From Acidovorax sp. FHTAMBA (GTDB lineage Bacteria > Pseudomonadota > Gammaproteobacteria > Burkholderiales > Burkholderiaceae_C): DNA of 64,000 nt. The notes below the pieces were generated by a model. That model was not told where the DNA came from. It was given only the letters and a program-made list of their open reading frames with translations, and did no database searches. A program made the translations under genes and the position numbers. Below, piece by piece: positions 52,526-61,628 of the stretch. The stretch is taken from contig NZ_CP152407.1 in NCBI RefSeq assembly GCF_038958875.1, forward strand, positions 2,859,501 through 2,923,500. The letters are read 5' to 3'. Numbering within the stretch: position 1 is the first letter of the stretch; the number at the start of each line of letters is the position of its first letter.

Positions 52526-53553
52526 AGATGAAGACCACGCGACTGCACCGCTTTCTTTGCGCCGCCGTACTGGGCGCAGCTGCCACGCTGGCAGCCACCA
52601 CTGCCCACGCGCAGGACGTCAAGGCGCGCACTGCCCGCTTCGGCCATGGCCTGGCAGACGCCCACCCCGCGGGCCAGGCAGCCAAGCAATTCGCGGCCGA
52701 CATGGAGCAGGCCACCGGCGGCAAGATGAAGATCGCCGTTATCGCCAACCAGGCCCTGGGCCCCGACCCGCAGATGCTGGGCGCACTGCAAGGCGGTGTA
52801 CAGGAGTTCTATACCGGCAGCGCGTTGGCCTTGCTGGGCCAGGTCAAAGAGCTGGGGTTTCAGGACGTGCCCTTCCTGTTCAACACCGAGGCCGAGGCGC
52901 ATGCGGTGTTTGACGGCCCTGTGGGGCAGTACCTCAACAACAAGCTCAACGGCGTGGGCATCCACGTGCTGGGCTGGTGGGAGAACGGGTTTCGCCACAT
53001 CACAAACTCGCGCCGCCCGGTCAACAAGATCGACGACCTCAAGGGCCTGAAGCTGCGCACGCAGCCCAACCCGCTCACGCTGGATGCCTTCAAGGCCATT
53101 GGCGCCAACGCATCGCCCCTGCCGTGGTCCGAGCTGTTTGTGGCGCTGGAGACCAAGGCGTTTGACGGGCAGGAGAACCCGGTGGTGCTGATGTACACCC
53201 AGCGCTTTTATGAAGTGCAAAAGTACATGACGCTGTCGGGTCACGTGTATTCGCCGCTGATCTTTGCGGTGTCCAAAAAGTTCTGGGACAGCCTCACGCC
53301 CGATGAACAAAAGATGATGAACACCGCCGCCCGCAAGGCCACGGAGTTCCAGCGCAAGTCCACCGCTGCCGAGGCGGGCACCGCCCTGCAGGGCATGAAG
53401 GACAAGGGCGTGCAGGTCACCCAGTTCTCTGAAGCCGATCTGCAGGCCATCCGCGACCGCGTGCCCCCAGCGATTGCGCCCCACCTCGAAAAAATCGGGC
53501 CCGAGTTCATGACCCTGGTGCGCACCGAAATCGCCAAGGCCCGCGCCAGGTAG
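52522..53553 (+). CDS. dctP: TRAP transporter substrate-binding protein (DctP)
   Basis: A 343-residue periplasmic protein that captures a carboxylate. The signal peptide ends near TAHAQDVKAR. DctP motifs include FGHGLADAHPAGQAAKQFAA, GWWENGFRHITNSRRPVNKI (with the conserved substrate-binding Arg region) and PNPLTLDAFKAIGANASPLP. It starts in ATGA overlap with the FAH gene. A strong hairpin follows its stop and may raise the level of its mRNA over that of downstream genes. Confidence 0.93.
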   Translation: MKMKTTRLHRFLCAAVLGAAATLAATTAHAQDVKARTARFGHGLADAHPAGQAAKQFAADMEQATGGKMKIAVIANQALGPDPQMLGALQGGVQEFYTGSALALLGQVKELGFQDVPFLFNTEAEAHAVFDGPVGQYLNNKLNGVGIHVLGWWENGFRHITNSRRPVNKIDDLKGLKLRTQPNPLTLDAFKAIGANASPLPWSELFVALETKAFDGQENPVVLMYTQRFYEVQKYMTLSGHVYSPLIFAVSKKFWDSLTPDEQKMMNTAARKATEFQRKSTAAEAGTALQGMKDKGVQVTQFSEADLQAIRDRVPPAIAPHLEKIGPEFMTLVRTEIAKARAR

Positions 53554-53580
53554 GTCAAAGGCGCGCTCTTCGCCAATGGC

Positions 53581-53616
53581 CCGCGCTCGGGGCGCCCTGA
53601 TCCCGAGCGCGGTCTG
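53581..53616 (+). terminator. Intercistronic hairpin after dctP
   Basis: Perfect 11-base stem CCGCGCTCGGG / CCCGAGCGCGG with a 10-base loop (53592-53601), followed by TCTGCCTTTTC. It lies between dctP and the FAD-dehydrogenase gene on the same strand. It could act as a partial terminator or as mRNA protection that raises dctP product over the downstream genes. Confidence 0.75.
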
Positions 53617-53640
53617 CCTTTTCGACATTCAACGACTGCC

Positions 53641-55071
53641 ATGAACGCCCGCCTGCCCCTGCCTTTGCCCCCCGCCCTTCTGGAATCGCTTGGCCAGCTG
53701 CTGGGCGAGCGCCTGTCCACCAGCGCGTCGGTGTGTGCACACCACGGGCGCGACGAGTCCATCTTTGCCGCCATGCCACCCGACGCCGTCGCCTACGCCC
53801 GCAGCACCGACGACGTGGTGGCCATCGTGCGGCTGTGCAAACAGCACCGCGTGCCGCTGGTGCCCTACGGGGCAGGCTCGTCACTCGAAGGCCACACCCT
53901 GGCCACCCAGGGCGGCCTCACGCTGAACCTGCAGCAGATGGACCAGGTCATTGCCATCCACGCCGACGACCAGTGCGCCACCGTGCAGCCAGGGGTCACC
54001 CGCAAGGCGCTCAATGCCGCGCTGCGCGACCAAGGGCTGTTCTTCCCCATCGACCCGGGGGCAGACGCCACCATTGGCGGCATGTGCGCCACCCGCGCCA
54101 GCGGCACCAACGCCGTGCGCTACGGCACCATGCGCGAAAACGTGCTGAATCTCACGGTGGTGACAGCCGATGGCGAAGTCATCACCACCGCACGCCGCGC
54201 CAAGAAGTCCGCCGCAGGCTACGACCTGACGCGGCTGTTCATCGGCTCCGAAGGCACGCTGGGCGTGATCGTGCAAGCCACCGTGCGCCTGTACCCGCTG
54301 CCCGAAAGCGTGATGGCGGCGGTGTGCGCGTTTCCAGACATCCATTCGGCCGTCGAGGTGGTGGCCCAGACCATTCAACTCGGCGTGCCCATTGCCCGTT
54401 GCGAGTTTGTAGATACCGTTGCCATCCGCGCACTCAACCTGTACAGCAAGACCGGGCTGCCAGAGCAACCCCACCTGTTTTTTGAATTCCACGGCAGTGA
54501 ATCGGGCGTGCGCGAACAGGTGGCCGTGGTGCAGGCCCTGGCGCAGGACGGCGGTGGCGCGCAGTTCCAGTGGTCTGGCACGCCCGAAGAGCGCACGCGG
54601 CTCTGGGAGGCGCGCCACAACGTCTACTTTGCGGCGCTGCAGCTGCGCCCCGGGTGCCGCTCCGTCGTCACCGATGTGTGTGTGCCCATGTCCCGCCTGG
54701 CAGACTGCGTGACCGAGACCGCGCAGGACCTGGCGCAGTCGGGCATCCTCGCGCCCATGGTGGGGCATGTGGGCGACGGCAACTTTCATGTGCAGATGCT
54801 GGTGGACGCCAGCGTGCCTGCCGAGGTGGAAGGTGCCGAAGCGCTGAACGCGCGCCTGGTGCAGCGCGCCCTGGCCATGGACGGCACCTGCACCGGCGAA
54901 CATGGTGTGGGCCTGCACAAGCAAGGCTTCCTGGTCGATGAACTGGGCCCGGCCACCGTGGCGGTGATGCGCCAGATCAAGCAGGCCATGGACCCCCACA
55001 ACCTGCTGAACCCGGGCAAGATCTTCACGTTTGGCGGCCCCGCCAGCCAGCCCACGGCCGTTGGCCACTGA
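53641..55071 (+). CDS. FAD-linked oxidase: D-2-hydroxyacid (D-lactate/glycolate) dehydrogenase type
   Basis: A 476-residue flavoprotein of the GlcD/DLD family. FAD-binding motifs are PLVPYGAGSSLEGHTLATQG, DPGADATIGGMCATRASGTN and RYGTMRENVLNLTVVTADGE; the C-terminal cap contains MVGHVGDGNFHVQMLVD and GEHGVGLHKQGFLVDELG. It oxidises a D-2-hydroxyacid to the 2-oxoacid, passing electrons to cytochrome or quinone. It lies between dctP and dctQ of a TRAP transporter, so its substrate is probably the imported acid. Which acid is not shown by the sequence. Confidence 0.92.
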   Translation: MNARLPLPLPPALLESLGQLLGERLSTSASVCAHHGRDESIFAAMPPDAVAYARSTDDVVAIVRLCKQHRVPLVPYGAGSSLEGHTLATQGGLTLNLQQMDQVIAIHADDQCATVQPGVTRKALNAALRDQGLFFPIDPGADATIGGMCATRASGTNAVRYGTMRENVLNLTVVTADGEVITTARRAKKSAAGYDLTRLFIGSEGTLGVIVQATVRLYPLPESVMAAVCAFPDIHSAVEVVAQTIQLGVPIARCEFVDTVAIRALNLYSKTGLPEQPHLFFEFHGSESGVREQVAVVQALAQDGGGAQFQWSGTPEERTRLWEARHNVYFAALQLRPGCRSVVTDVCVPMSRLADCVTETAQDLAQSGILAPMVGHVGDGNFHVQMLVDASVPAEVEGAEALNARLVQRALAMDGTCTGEHGVGLHKQGFLVDELGPATVAVMRQIKQAMDPHNLLNPGKIFTFGGPASQPTAVGH

Positions 55072-55100
55072 TGAGCACTCAAAAGCAGTCATAAGCACCC

Positions 55101-55634
55101 ATGAAGCACATGCCCCCATCTGGTTTGAAACGACTCTTCCACTGGTACTTCAAGGCGCTGGAGGTCATCCTCGTGCTGTGCCTGGGCGCGATGTGCGTCA
55201 TGGTGTTTGGCAACGTGGTGCTGCGCCACGTGTTTGATTCGGGCATCAACATCTCTGAAGAGCTGTCGCGCTTCCTGTTCATCTGGCTCACCTTTCTGGG
55301 CGCCATCGTTGCCATGCGCGAGGGCGGGCACCTGGGCATGGACATGCTGGTGCACCGCCTGCGCGGCAAGGCCCTGTTTGCCGCCGTGCTGCTGGCCCAG
55401 TGCCTGGTGCTGGCCTGCTGCGCCGTATTTTTGTGGGGCATGCTGCGCCAGCATGCGCTGAACGTGGCCAACATCGGCCTCGTCACGGGCATATCGCTGG
55501 GGGTGGTGTATTCGGTGGCGTACCTGTGCGCTGCCTCCATCGGGGTGATGGCCGTGGTCAACATCGTGCGGCTGCTCGCGGGCCGCATCACGGCCGCTTC
55601 GCTGGTGTCATCACACGAAGAAAGCGCCGCATGA
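55101..55634 (+). CDS. dctQ: TRAP transporter small permease (DctQ)
   Basis: A 177-residue inner-membrane subunit with four transmembrane helices (about 22-43, 62-80, 93-113 and 137-160). Family signs include EELSRFLFIWLTFLGAIVAMREGGHLGMD. It starts 29 bases after the oxidase stop and ends in ATGA overlap with dctM. Confidence 0.92.
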   Translation: MKHMPPSGLKRLFHWYFKALEVILVLCLGAMCVMVFGNVVLRHVFDSGINISEELSRFLFIWLTFLGAIVAMREGGHLGMDMLVHRLRGKALFAAVLLAQCLVLACCAVFLWGMLRQHALNVANIGLVTGISLGVVYSVAYLCAASIGVMAVVNIVRLLAGRITAASLVSSHEESAA

Positions 55635-56911
55635 TCGTCGCCATATTCGTGGTGTCGCTGCTGGCGGCCATGGCACTGGGCGTGCCGATTGCGTTTGCGC
55701 TGCTCACCTGCAGCATGGCCATGATGGCCTACATGGGCATCTTTGATGCGCAGATCATGGCGCAAAACCTGCTATCGGGCGCCGACAGCTTTCCGCTCAT
55801 GGCCATCCCGTTTTTTGTGCTGGCGGGCGAGCTGATGAACGCAGGCGGCATCTCGCGGCGCATCGTCAACGTGGCGGGCGCCTGGGTGGGCCACTTCAAG
55901 GGCGGCCTGGGGTATGTCGCCATCTTTGCGTGCGTGATCATGGCGTCGCTGTCGGGCTCGGCCATTGCCGACACCGCCGCCGTGGCCGCCCTGCTGATCC
56001 CCATGATGCGCAAGGCTGGCTACAACATTCCGCGCGCGTCGGGCCTCATCGCGTCGGGCGGCATCATCGCGCCCATCATTCCGCCGTCCATCGGGTTTGT
56101 GATGCTGGGCGTGGTGGGCAACATCTCCATCACCAAGCTGTTCATGGCCGGCATCGTGCCCGGGCTGCTGATGGCGCTGGCCCTGGTTGCCACCTGGGCG
56201 TATCAGGCCAGGCGCGACCACATGCCCCGCGGCGACAAGACGCCCATGCGCGCGCGCCTGTCGGCCACGGTGGCGGGGTTTTGGGCGCTGATGCTGCCGC
56301 TGCTCATCGTGGGCGGGCTCAAGGCCGGGTACTTCACGCCCACCGAGGCAGCCGTGGTGGCCGTGTTCTACGCGCTGTTCATCGGGTTTGTGGTGTACCG
56401 CGAGCTGCGCGTGTCCATGCTGTACGGCCTGCTGCTGGCTGCGGCCAAAACGTCGGCGGTGGTCATGTTCCTCGTCGCCGCCGCGCAGGTATCGGCCTGG
56501 CTGATTGCCGCTGCCAATATCCCCATGGTGGTGGCCGACATGCTGCAGCCCCTGGCCAGCAACCCGGTGCTGCTGATGGCCGCCATCATGGTCATCGTGT
56601 TTGTGGTGGGCACCGCTCTGGACTTTGCGCCCACCATCCTCATCCTGGTGCCCGTGCTGATGCCCGTGGTGCGCATGGCGGGCATCGACCCGGTGTACTT
56701 TGGCGTGCTGTTCATCATGAACAACGCCATCGGCCTCATCACCCCGCCCGTGGGGACGGTGCTGAATGTGGTGTGCGGCGTGGCCAAAGAGCGGATGGAG
56801 CCGGTGATCCGCGCCGTGCTGCCCTACCTGGCGGCGCAGATGACGGTGCTGCTGCTGCTCATCCTGTTCCCGCAGCTCGTGCTGGCGCCGCTGGCTTTCT
56901 TTACCCGCTGA
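55631..56911 (+). CDS. dctM: TRAP transporter large permease (DctM)
   Basis: A 426-residue membrane protein with about twelve transmembrane helices. It starts in ATGA overlap with dctQ. Hallmarks are LMAIPFFVLAGELMNAGGIS, the MASLSGSAIADTAAVAALLI loop, PRASGLIASGGIIAPIIPPS and the NNAIGLITPPVGTVLNVVCG segment near the end, which line the sodium/substrate path. It is the last gene of the operon. Its stop is only three bases from that of the methyltransferase on the other strand. Confidence 0.95.
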   Translation: MIVAIFVVSLLAAMALGVPIAFALLTCSMAMMAYMGIFDAQIMAQNLLSGADSFPLMAIPFFVLAGELMNAGGISRRIVNVAGAWVGHFKGGLGYVAIFACVIMASLSGSAIADTAAVAALLIPMMRKAGYNIPRASGLIASGGIIAPIIPPSIGFVMLGVVGNISITKLFMAGIVPGLLMALALVATWAYQARRDHMPRGDKTPMRARLSATVAGFWALMLPLLIVGGLKAGYFTPTEAAVVAVFYALFIGFVVYRELRVSMLYGLLLAAAKTSAVVMFLVAAAQVSAWLIAAANIPMVVADMLQPLASNPVLLMAAIMVIVFVVGTALDFAPTILILVPVLMPVVRMAGIDPVYFGVLFIMNNAIGLITPPVGTVLNVVCGVAKERMEPVIRAVLPYLAAQMTVLLLLILFPQLVLAPLAFFTR

Positions 56912-56914
56912 TCT

Positions 56915-57892
56915 TCATCCGATGAGTACCGCGGGCTCGTCCAGCAAAGGCGCGCGGTACACCAGCACCTTCAGTGCCCGCTCTTCGTCCACATCGGCAA
57001 ACACCGCCGGGTTGGCCACGCGCTCTACAAACTGCAGCTCCGGCGCCAGTTCGCGCATCTGGTCCTGCAAAAACGCCAGGCCCAGCTCGGGCGCGTTCAG
57101 GCACAGCAGTGCATGGCCACCGGGGGCCAGCAGGTCGGGCAGGCGGCGCATCAGGCGGGCGTAGTCCTTGGTGGCTACAAAGCTGCCCTTCTGGTAGCTG
57201 GGCGGGTCGACGATGACCAGGCCATAGGGGCCGCTGCGGTTGATCTTGCCCCAGCTGCTGAAGATGTCGTGCGGCAAGAAGGTGGCGCCCGCGGTGATGC
57301 CGTTGAGCTGGTGGTTTTGCTGCCCCACGCCGATGGCGCCGTGGCTCATGTCCACGTTGACCACCTGCCGGGCCCCCGCCTGCAGCGCCACCACCGAAAA
57401 CGCGCAGGTGTAGGCAAACAGGTTGAGCACTTTGAGGCCGTAGCGATCACCACGGCGTGCCTCTGCAAAATCCCGCACCCAGCGGCGCCCCTCGGCCATG
57501 TCCAGAAACAGGCCGTGGTTCTGGCCGCGCAGCACATGCACGCGGTAGCGCGCACCCGCCTCGGTGACCACGTGCGGGTCGGGCACGGCGCCGGCCATCA
57601 GGCGCGTTTCGCTGCGGCCCTCGATGCGCAATGCTTCGCCGCGGTGCTGGAACACCCAGTTCAGCGGCTCGCCCGCCGGAGCAATCTGCGCCCATCGCGC
57701 CTCCAGCGCGGCGCCGATGGTGGCCAGTTGCTCGTCGGTGGCCGGGGCAAAGCTGGTGACGACGAAGACGGGCGGGTAGGTATCCAGCACCCACTGTTCA
57801 TCGCCCGGGTGTTTACCACCCCGGCCGTGAAAGATTCGCGTGGCATCGGTGGGCAGGGGCATGCTGGCAATGGTGTCGAGCAGGGTTTGCAT
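56915..57892 (-). CDS. RlmI-like class I SAM-dependent methyltransferase
   Basis: A 325-residue methyltransferase of the RlmI/RlmK-type fold (PF10672). The Rossmann signature is LKVLNLFAYTCAFSVVALQA, the acidic residue follows in VVNVDMSHGAIGVGQQNHQL, and the catalytic-type loop is VIVDPPSYQKGSF. The N-terminal ~120 residues fit a PUA-like or substrate domain (VLRGQNHGLFLDMAEGRRWV). rRNA or tRNA cytosine C5 methylation is the family role; the exact target is unknown. Confidence 0.85.
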   Translation of the reverse strand: MQTLLDTIASMPLPTDATRIFHGRGGKHPGDEQWVLDTYPPVFVVTSFAPATDEQLATIGAALEARWAQIAPAGEPLNWVFQHRGEALRIEGRSETRLMAGAVPDPHVVTEAGARYRVHVLRGQNHGLFLDMAEGRRWVRDFAEARRGDRYGLKVLNLFAYTCAFSVVALQAGARQVVNVDMSHGAIGVGQQNHQLNGITAGATFLPHDIFSSWGKINRSGPYGLVIVDPPSYQKGSFVATKDYARLMRRLPDLLAPGGHALLCLNAPELGLAFLQDQMRELAPELQFVERVANPAVFADVDEERALKVLVYRAPLLDEPAVLIG

Positions 57893-57900
57893 CGATTTGA

Positions 57901-57966
57901 TTTTTTAGTGTTTTTGGCCTCTAGCGCTTATCCATAAAGCGCGAGCAGCTATCAAAATTGAAGTAA
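57901..57966 (+). repeat. Palindromic repeat copy 12 (closest to consensus)
   Basis: TTTTTTAGTGTTTTTGGCCT, then CTAGCGCTTATCCATAAAGC and GCGAGCAGCTATCAAAATTG. It lies just upstream of the methyltransferase start (57892, minus) and downstream of the GntP gene, and its form is used here as the consensus. Confidence 0.9.
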
Positions 57967-58017
57967 CGCACGGCACCCGTGCCGTGCACCCGGGCGCTGC
58001 CAGCGGGCAGGCTGCCG

Positions 58018-59439
58018 TCAAAAGCTCCCGAACACCGTGCCCAGTGTGATGACCAGCACCAGGGCGGGCAGCGGGAACAGGATGGTCACGGCGGCAATGT
58101 CGGCATACGACTGGCGGTGGTTGAGCTTGCAGATGGCCAGCAGGGTGATGATGGCGCCGCAATGCGGCAGCGTGTCCATGCCGCCAGCGGCCATCACCGC
58201 CACGCGGTGCAGCAGCTCGGGGCTGATGGACGCAGCCTCGGCCATGCGCAGGTAGTCTTCGCCCAGCGTCTGCAGCGCAATGCTCAGTCCGCCAGAGGAC
58301 GAGCCGGTGATGCCGGCTAGCACGTTCATGGCAATGGCCTCCGAAACCAGCGGGTTGTCCGACACACGCAGCACCGCGTCGCGGATCAGCGCAAAACCCG
58401 CCAACGAGGCAATCACCGCGCCATAACCCACCTCGGATGCCGTGTTGAACAGCGGCAGCATGAAGCCGAACACGCCCTGGTTGATGGTGTGCTTGAGGTC
58501 GTGCCAGTGGCCCAGACGCGTCAGTACCAGCGTGGTGCAGGCCACCACCAGCGCAATCAGCAGGGCCCACAGGCCGGTCAGTCGGGCCGGGTCGAGCGAT
58601 GGGAAGCGCTCGGCCATGAACGCCAGGTCGAGCGCCGGGAACACCAGGTAGGTGAACAGCGCGTTGACGCCCACCACCAGCACCAGCGGGAGAAATGCGA
58701 GTGGTAACGGCACCTCGGCATGGCGCGCGGCCTCGGCGGCGGCCTGGGCTGGCGTGAGCGCCGCGCCCGTGGCGCCTTCGTCTTCTTCGTGCTGGCCGTA
58801 GCCTTCACCGCGCGCACGCGCTGCCGCTGCGCGGTGCAGCAGCCAGGTCAGGCCGCCGCCAAGCATGATGGCGGCCGCCAGCACGCCCAGGCCGGGCGCA
58901 GCAAAGCCGTTGGTGCCGAAATACGGGATCGGAATGGCGTTTTGAATGGCAGGCGAGCCCGGCAGCGCCGTCATGGTGAAGGTAAAGGCGCCCAGCGCGA
59001 TGGTGGCGGGCACCAGCCGCTTGGGGATGTTGGCCGCCTCGAACAGGTTGCGCGCAATGGGGTAGATGGCAAACGCCACCACAAACAGCGACACCCCGCC
59101 ATAGGTCAGCAGCGCGCAGGCCAGCACTACCGTGAGGATGGCACGCCGCTCGCCCAGTGTGCGCACGATCCAGCGGGCCAGCGTGCTCGCCGCGCCCGAA
59201 TCGGCCATCAGCCGCCCGAACAGCGCCCCCAGCAAAAACAGCGGCAGATACTGCAGCACATAGCCGCCCAGCGCGCTCATGAAAGTGTCGGTGTACAGCG
59301 GCAGCAGCCAGCGCCCGTCGCCGGACATCAGCACCGCCAGGGCCCCCATCAGCGGCGCAAGGAGCAGCACCGTGACGCCGCGGTAGGCGAAGAACATCAG
59401 AAGGGCCAGAGAGACGACCACAGCGAGGATGCTCAGCAT
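58018..59439 (-). CDS. GntP-family permease (gluconate/hydroxybutyrate type)
   Basis: A 473-residue inner-membrane carrier with about twelve helices. GntP signs include FALPLF-type LYTDTFMSALGGYVLQYLPL, the ALTYGGVSLFVVAFAIYPIA stretch, the conserved FTMTALPGSPAIQNAIPI and TLPHCGAIITLLAICKLNHR blocks. Members import gluconate or D-3-hydroxybutyrate with protons. The loop after residue 210 carries an unusual acidic insert (GQHEEDEGATGAALTPAQAA) with no homologue I know. A perfect inverted repeat GCACGGCAC-cc-GTGCCGTGC (57968-57987) lies downstream. Confidence 0.9.
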   Translation of the reverse strand: MLSILAVVVSLALLMFFAYRGVTVLLLAPLMGALAVLMSGDGRWLLPLYTDTFMSALGGYVLQYLPLFLLGALFGRLMADSGAASTLARWIVRTLGERRAILTVVLACALLTYGGVSLFVVAFAIYPIARNLFEAANIPKRLVPATIALGAFTFTMTALPGSPAIQNAIPIPYFGTNGFAAPGLGVLAAAIMLGGGLTWLLHRAAAARARGEGYGQHEEDEGATGAALTPAQAAAEAARHAEVPLPLAFLPLVLVVGVNALFTYLVFPALDLAFMAERFPSLDPARLTGLWALLIALVVACTTLVLTRLGHWHDLKHTINQGVFGFMLPLFNTASEVGYGAVIASLAGFALIRDAVLRVSDNPLVSEAIAMNVLAGITGSSSGGLSIALQTLGEDYLRMAEAASISPELLHRVAVMAAGGMDTLPHCGAIITLLAICKLNHRQSYADIAAVTILFPLPALVLVITLGTVFGSF

Positions 59440-59593
59440 GCTGCGCCTTCCCTACAAACTGCGGCCTGCCGCTGATTCATGCACGCTGGTGGTTTCAAAA
59501 CGTCAACCTTTCAACAGTTCCGTCCCGAAGTCTGAGCGCGAACTCGCAACCACGGGAAGTAAAAAATGCATGCCCCACCTGTGGGAACCACGC

Positions 59594-59620
59594 AAGAAAA
59601 AGCCCGCACAGGGCGGGCTT
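59594..59620 (-). terminator. Rho-independent terminator of the aspartate kinase gene
   Basis: On the minus strand AAGCCCGC-cctgt-GCGGGCTT followed by TTTCTTGCG, about 45 bases after the aspartate kinase stop at 59664. The stem of eight base pairs is perfect. Confidence 0.85.
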
Positions 59621-59663
59621 GAGAGAAGGCCTCACACCTGCAAAGCGGCCGCCATCCCGGGCA

Positions 59664-61085
59664 TTACACCTTCGGAACCGGCGCGACCGAGTTCACGCAC
59701 AGCGCCATGTTCAGCGCCTTGACGGCGGTCTTGTAGTCCTCACGTTCGATCACGAACTGCATGTTCACCTGACGCAGCGTTTGCGACACGCAGTTCACGT
59801 TGACCTGGGCATCGGCCAGCGCTTGCGCCGCCTTGGCCAGCACGCCAGGGATGCTGATGTTGGATCCGATGGCGCACACGATGGCGCTGGGCTTGATCGT
59901 GACCACCTGGTAGGCCTCCTCCAGCTCGGCCACCAGGGCCTGCGTGGCCTGGTTGTCCCACACCAGATGGGCGATGGAGTTGGCGTTGGTGGCCTTGAGG
60001 ATGTAGCTCACGCCGTGGCGGCAGAACACCTCCATGAGGCCCGCATCGAAGCCCACGGTGCCCACCATGCTCGGGTCGTGGATTTCGATCAGCGTGACCT
60101 TGTCGGTTCCGGTGACGATCTCCACACGCGCGCGCTCGCCCACAAAGTCCTTGGTGATCAGCGTGCCGGGGTGGTCGGGCTCGAACGTGTTCTTCAGGCG
60201 GATCGGAATGCCCGCCAGCTCCATCGGCTTGGCGGCCTTGGGGTGGATGGCTTCCATGCCCACGTCGGCCAGCTGGTCGGCCACGTCGTAGTTGGTGGCT
60301 CCCACCACGATGGCGTTTTCCAGGCCCACCAGGTTGGGGTCGGCAGAAGACAGGTGGAATTCCTTGTGGATCACGGCCTCGGCGGGGCGCACCTCGACGG
60401 CGATCTTGCTGAAGGTGACTTCGGAATAACCGCGGTCAAACTCGCGCATGATGCCTTCGGTGCCCTTGGTGTAGCCGGTGGCCACCACCACCTTGTCGGC
60501 CAGGTCCAGGCCCTTGAAGCTCTGCGCAATGCGCTCGTCAATGGTCCAGGCCTCGTTGTCATCAAACCCGGCCAGGTCCATCAGCACGGCGTTCACACCA
60601 TTGGCCTTGAGGATTTCAACCGAGTTGAACGCGCTGTGCGATTCGCCGATCGAGGCCAGCACCTCGCGCGCCGCCAGCAGCACATCTTTGCGGCTCAGGT
60701 AGCCGCTGGCCAGCACATGTTGCATGGCGCCCAGGTACTCACGCGCCTGGCCAATGCGGTGGTCGATGAAGGCATCGGCCACGGAAAGCGGCAGGCCCAG
60801 GTCGGCGTAACCGGCGTTGATCTTTTTCAGGCTGGTGGCCAGCTGGTTCAGCGCATCCTGGTAACCCTTGCTCTCGGCAAACAAGGCATAGATGCCGCGC
60901 TCACCCGTCTTCTTGTGCTCCAGCAACTGGTTCGTCACGCCCGAGTACGCCGACACCACGTAGATGCGGCCATTGATGCGCTGGGGGTCGTGCAGCACGA
61001 TATGGCGCAGCACATCGCCAAAGGCGGTCATGGAAGTGCCGCCGATTTTCTCGACCGAGATCTTGGAGTTTTGAACGTCTTGCAT
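59664..61085 (-). CDS. Aspartate kinase, ectoine-associated (Ask_Ect) type
   Basis: The enzyme phosphorylates aspartate at the entry to the lysine, threonine, methionine or ectoine pathways. The 473-residue protein starts MQDVQNSKISVEKIGGTSMT; KIGGTSM replaces the KFGGTSV/S of housekeeping LysC-type kinases and matches the Ask_Ect group. Further blocks are ESHSAFNSVEILKANGVNA, FDRGYSEVTFSKIAVEV, HKEFHLSSADPNLVG, NYDVADQLADVGMEAIHPKA and the ACT-domain tail. Start ATG 61085. Neither ectABC nor any other ectoine gene is in the window, so the kinase may be shared or recruited. A strong terminator follows. Confidence 0.9.
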   Translation of the reverse strand: MQDVQNSKISVEKIGGTSMTAFGDVLRHIVLHDPQRINGRIYVVSAYSGVTNQLLEHKKTGERGIYALFAESKGYQDALNQLATSLKKINAGYADLGLPLSVADAFIDHRIGQAREYLGAMQHVLASGYLSRKDVLLAAREVLASIGESHSAFNSVEILKANGVNAVLMDLAGFDDNEAWTIDERIAQSFKGLDLADKVVVATGYTKGTEGIMREFDRGYSEVTFSKIAVEVRPAEAVIHKEFHLSSADPNLVGLENAIVVGATNYDVADQLADVGMEAIHPKAAKPMELAGIPIRLKNTFEPDHPGTLITKDFVGERARVEIVTGTDKVTLIEIHDPSMVGTVGFDAGLMEVFCRHGVSYILKATNANSIAHLVWDNQATQALVAELEEAYQVVTIKPSAIVCAIGSNISIPGVLAKAAQALADAQVNVNCVSQTLRQVNMQFVIEREDYKTAVKALNMALCVNSVAPVPKV

Positions 61086-61285
61086 GGACAGGCTCAAGAG
61101 AGCAAACAAATGGGATTTGCGGGGGCGAAATTGCTGCCACAGTTTGCGCAGCAGCCAACCCGGTATTTTCCATCACTTTTGTGTGGGCTCCCTGACCGGG
61201 CCTGAAGGCTCCAGTGCGGCGTGCACGAGCTTGACGGGGATCGCATGCAGTGCCGATCCCAACCGTTGAGCAGACGTGGCAATTT

Positions 61286-61318
61286 CAAAAAACCTTCAGT
61301 CTTCCGGCACCGAAGGTT
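61286..61318 (-). terminator. Rho-independent terminator of the pdh operon
   Basis: On the minus strand AACCTTC-...-GAAGGTT (61312-61318 with 61291-61297) followed by TTTTTGAAATTG. It lies 35 bases after the DUF3079 stop, where the aceF-lpdA-DUF3079 transcript should end. Confidence 0.75.
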
Positions 61319-61352
61319 CCGCACGCTCGACGTGCACCCAGCGCATACCTGG

Positions 61353-61583
61353 TCAGCCCCGTGGTCTGGCGCCGTCTGCGCTCCCAGGCATTGGCGATTT
61401 GGCCTGCGTCTCAGCATCCAGCCCCCACTGGTCCCAATCCTCGCCAAACAGCTCCGCGGGATGCTGGGTGCGGTCGGAGCCATTGCCACAGCGCATGTCT
61501 TTGGCGGGGCAGTAGAGGTTGCAACCCCAGCACACCCGCTCGGGGTGGGCGGGTGTTTTGGGAAACTTCTTGACGGCTGCCAT
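61353..61583 (-). CDS. DUF3079 domain protein
   Basis: A 76-residue small cytoplasmic protein of DUF3079. It opens MAAVKKFPKTPAHPERVCWG and has a cysteine-rich CWGCNLYCPAKDMRCGNGSDRT block, then HPAELFGEDWDQWGLD. Four cysteines spaced C-x2-C-x4-C-x6-C suggest zinc or iron-sulfur binding, unproven. It lies 45 bases after the lpdA stop with a good ribosome site (CTGGAGAAGCGCC), so it is in the pdh operon. Function unknown. Confidence 0.85.
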   Translation of the reverse strand: MAAVKKFPKTPAHPERVCWGCNLYCPAKDMRCGNGSDRTQHPAELFGEDWDQWGLDAETQAKSPMPGSADGARPRG

Positions 61584-61628
61584 GGCGCTTCTCCAGACGG
61601 TGCGGCCGGGCTCCGGTCGATGGGCGCG

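Noticed and set aside
57968..57987. GCACGGCAC-cc-GTGCCGTGC inverted repeat as a terminator of the GntP gene.
   Set aside because: The repeat is perfect but no run of T follows on either strand, so a factor-independent terminator is not supported; it is only noted.
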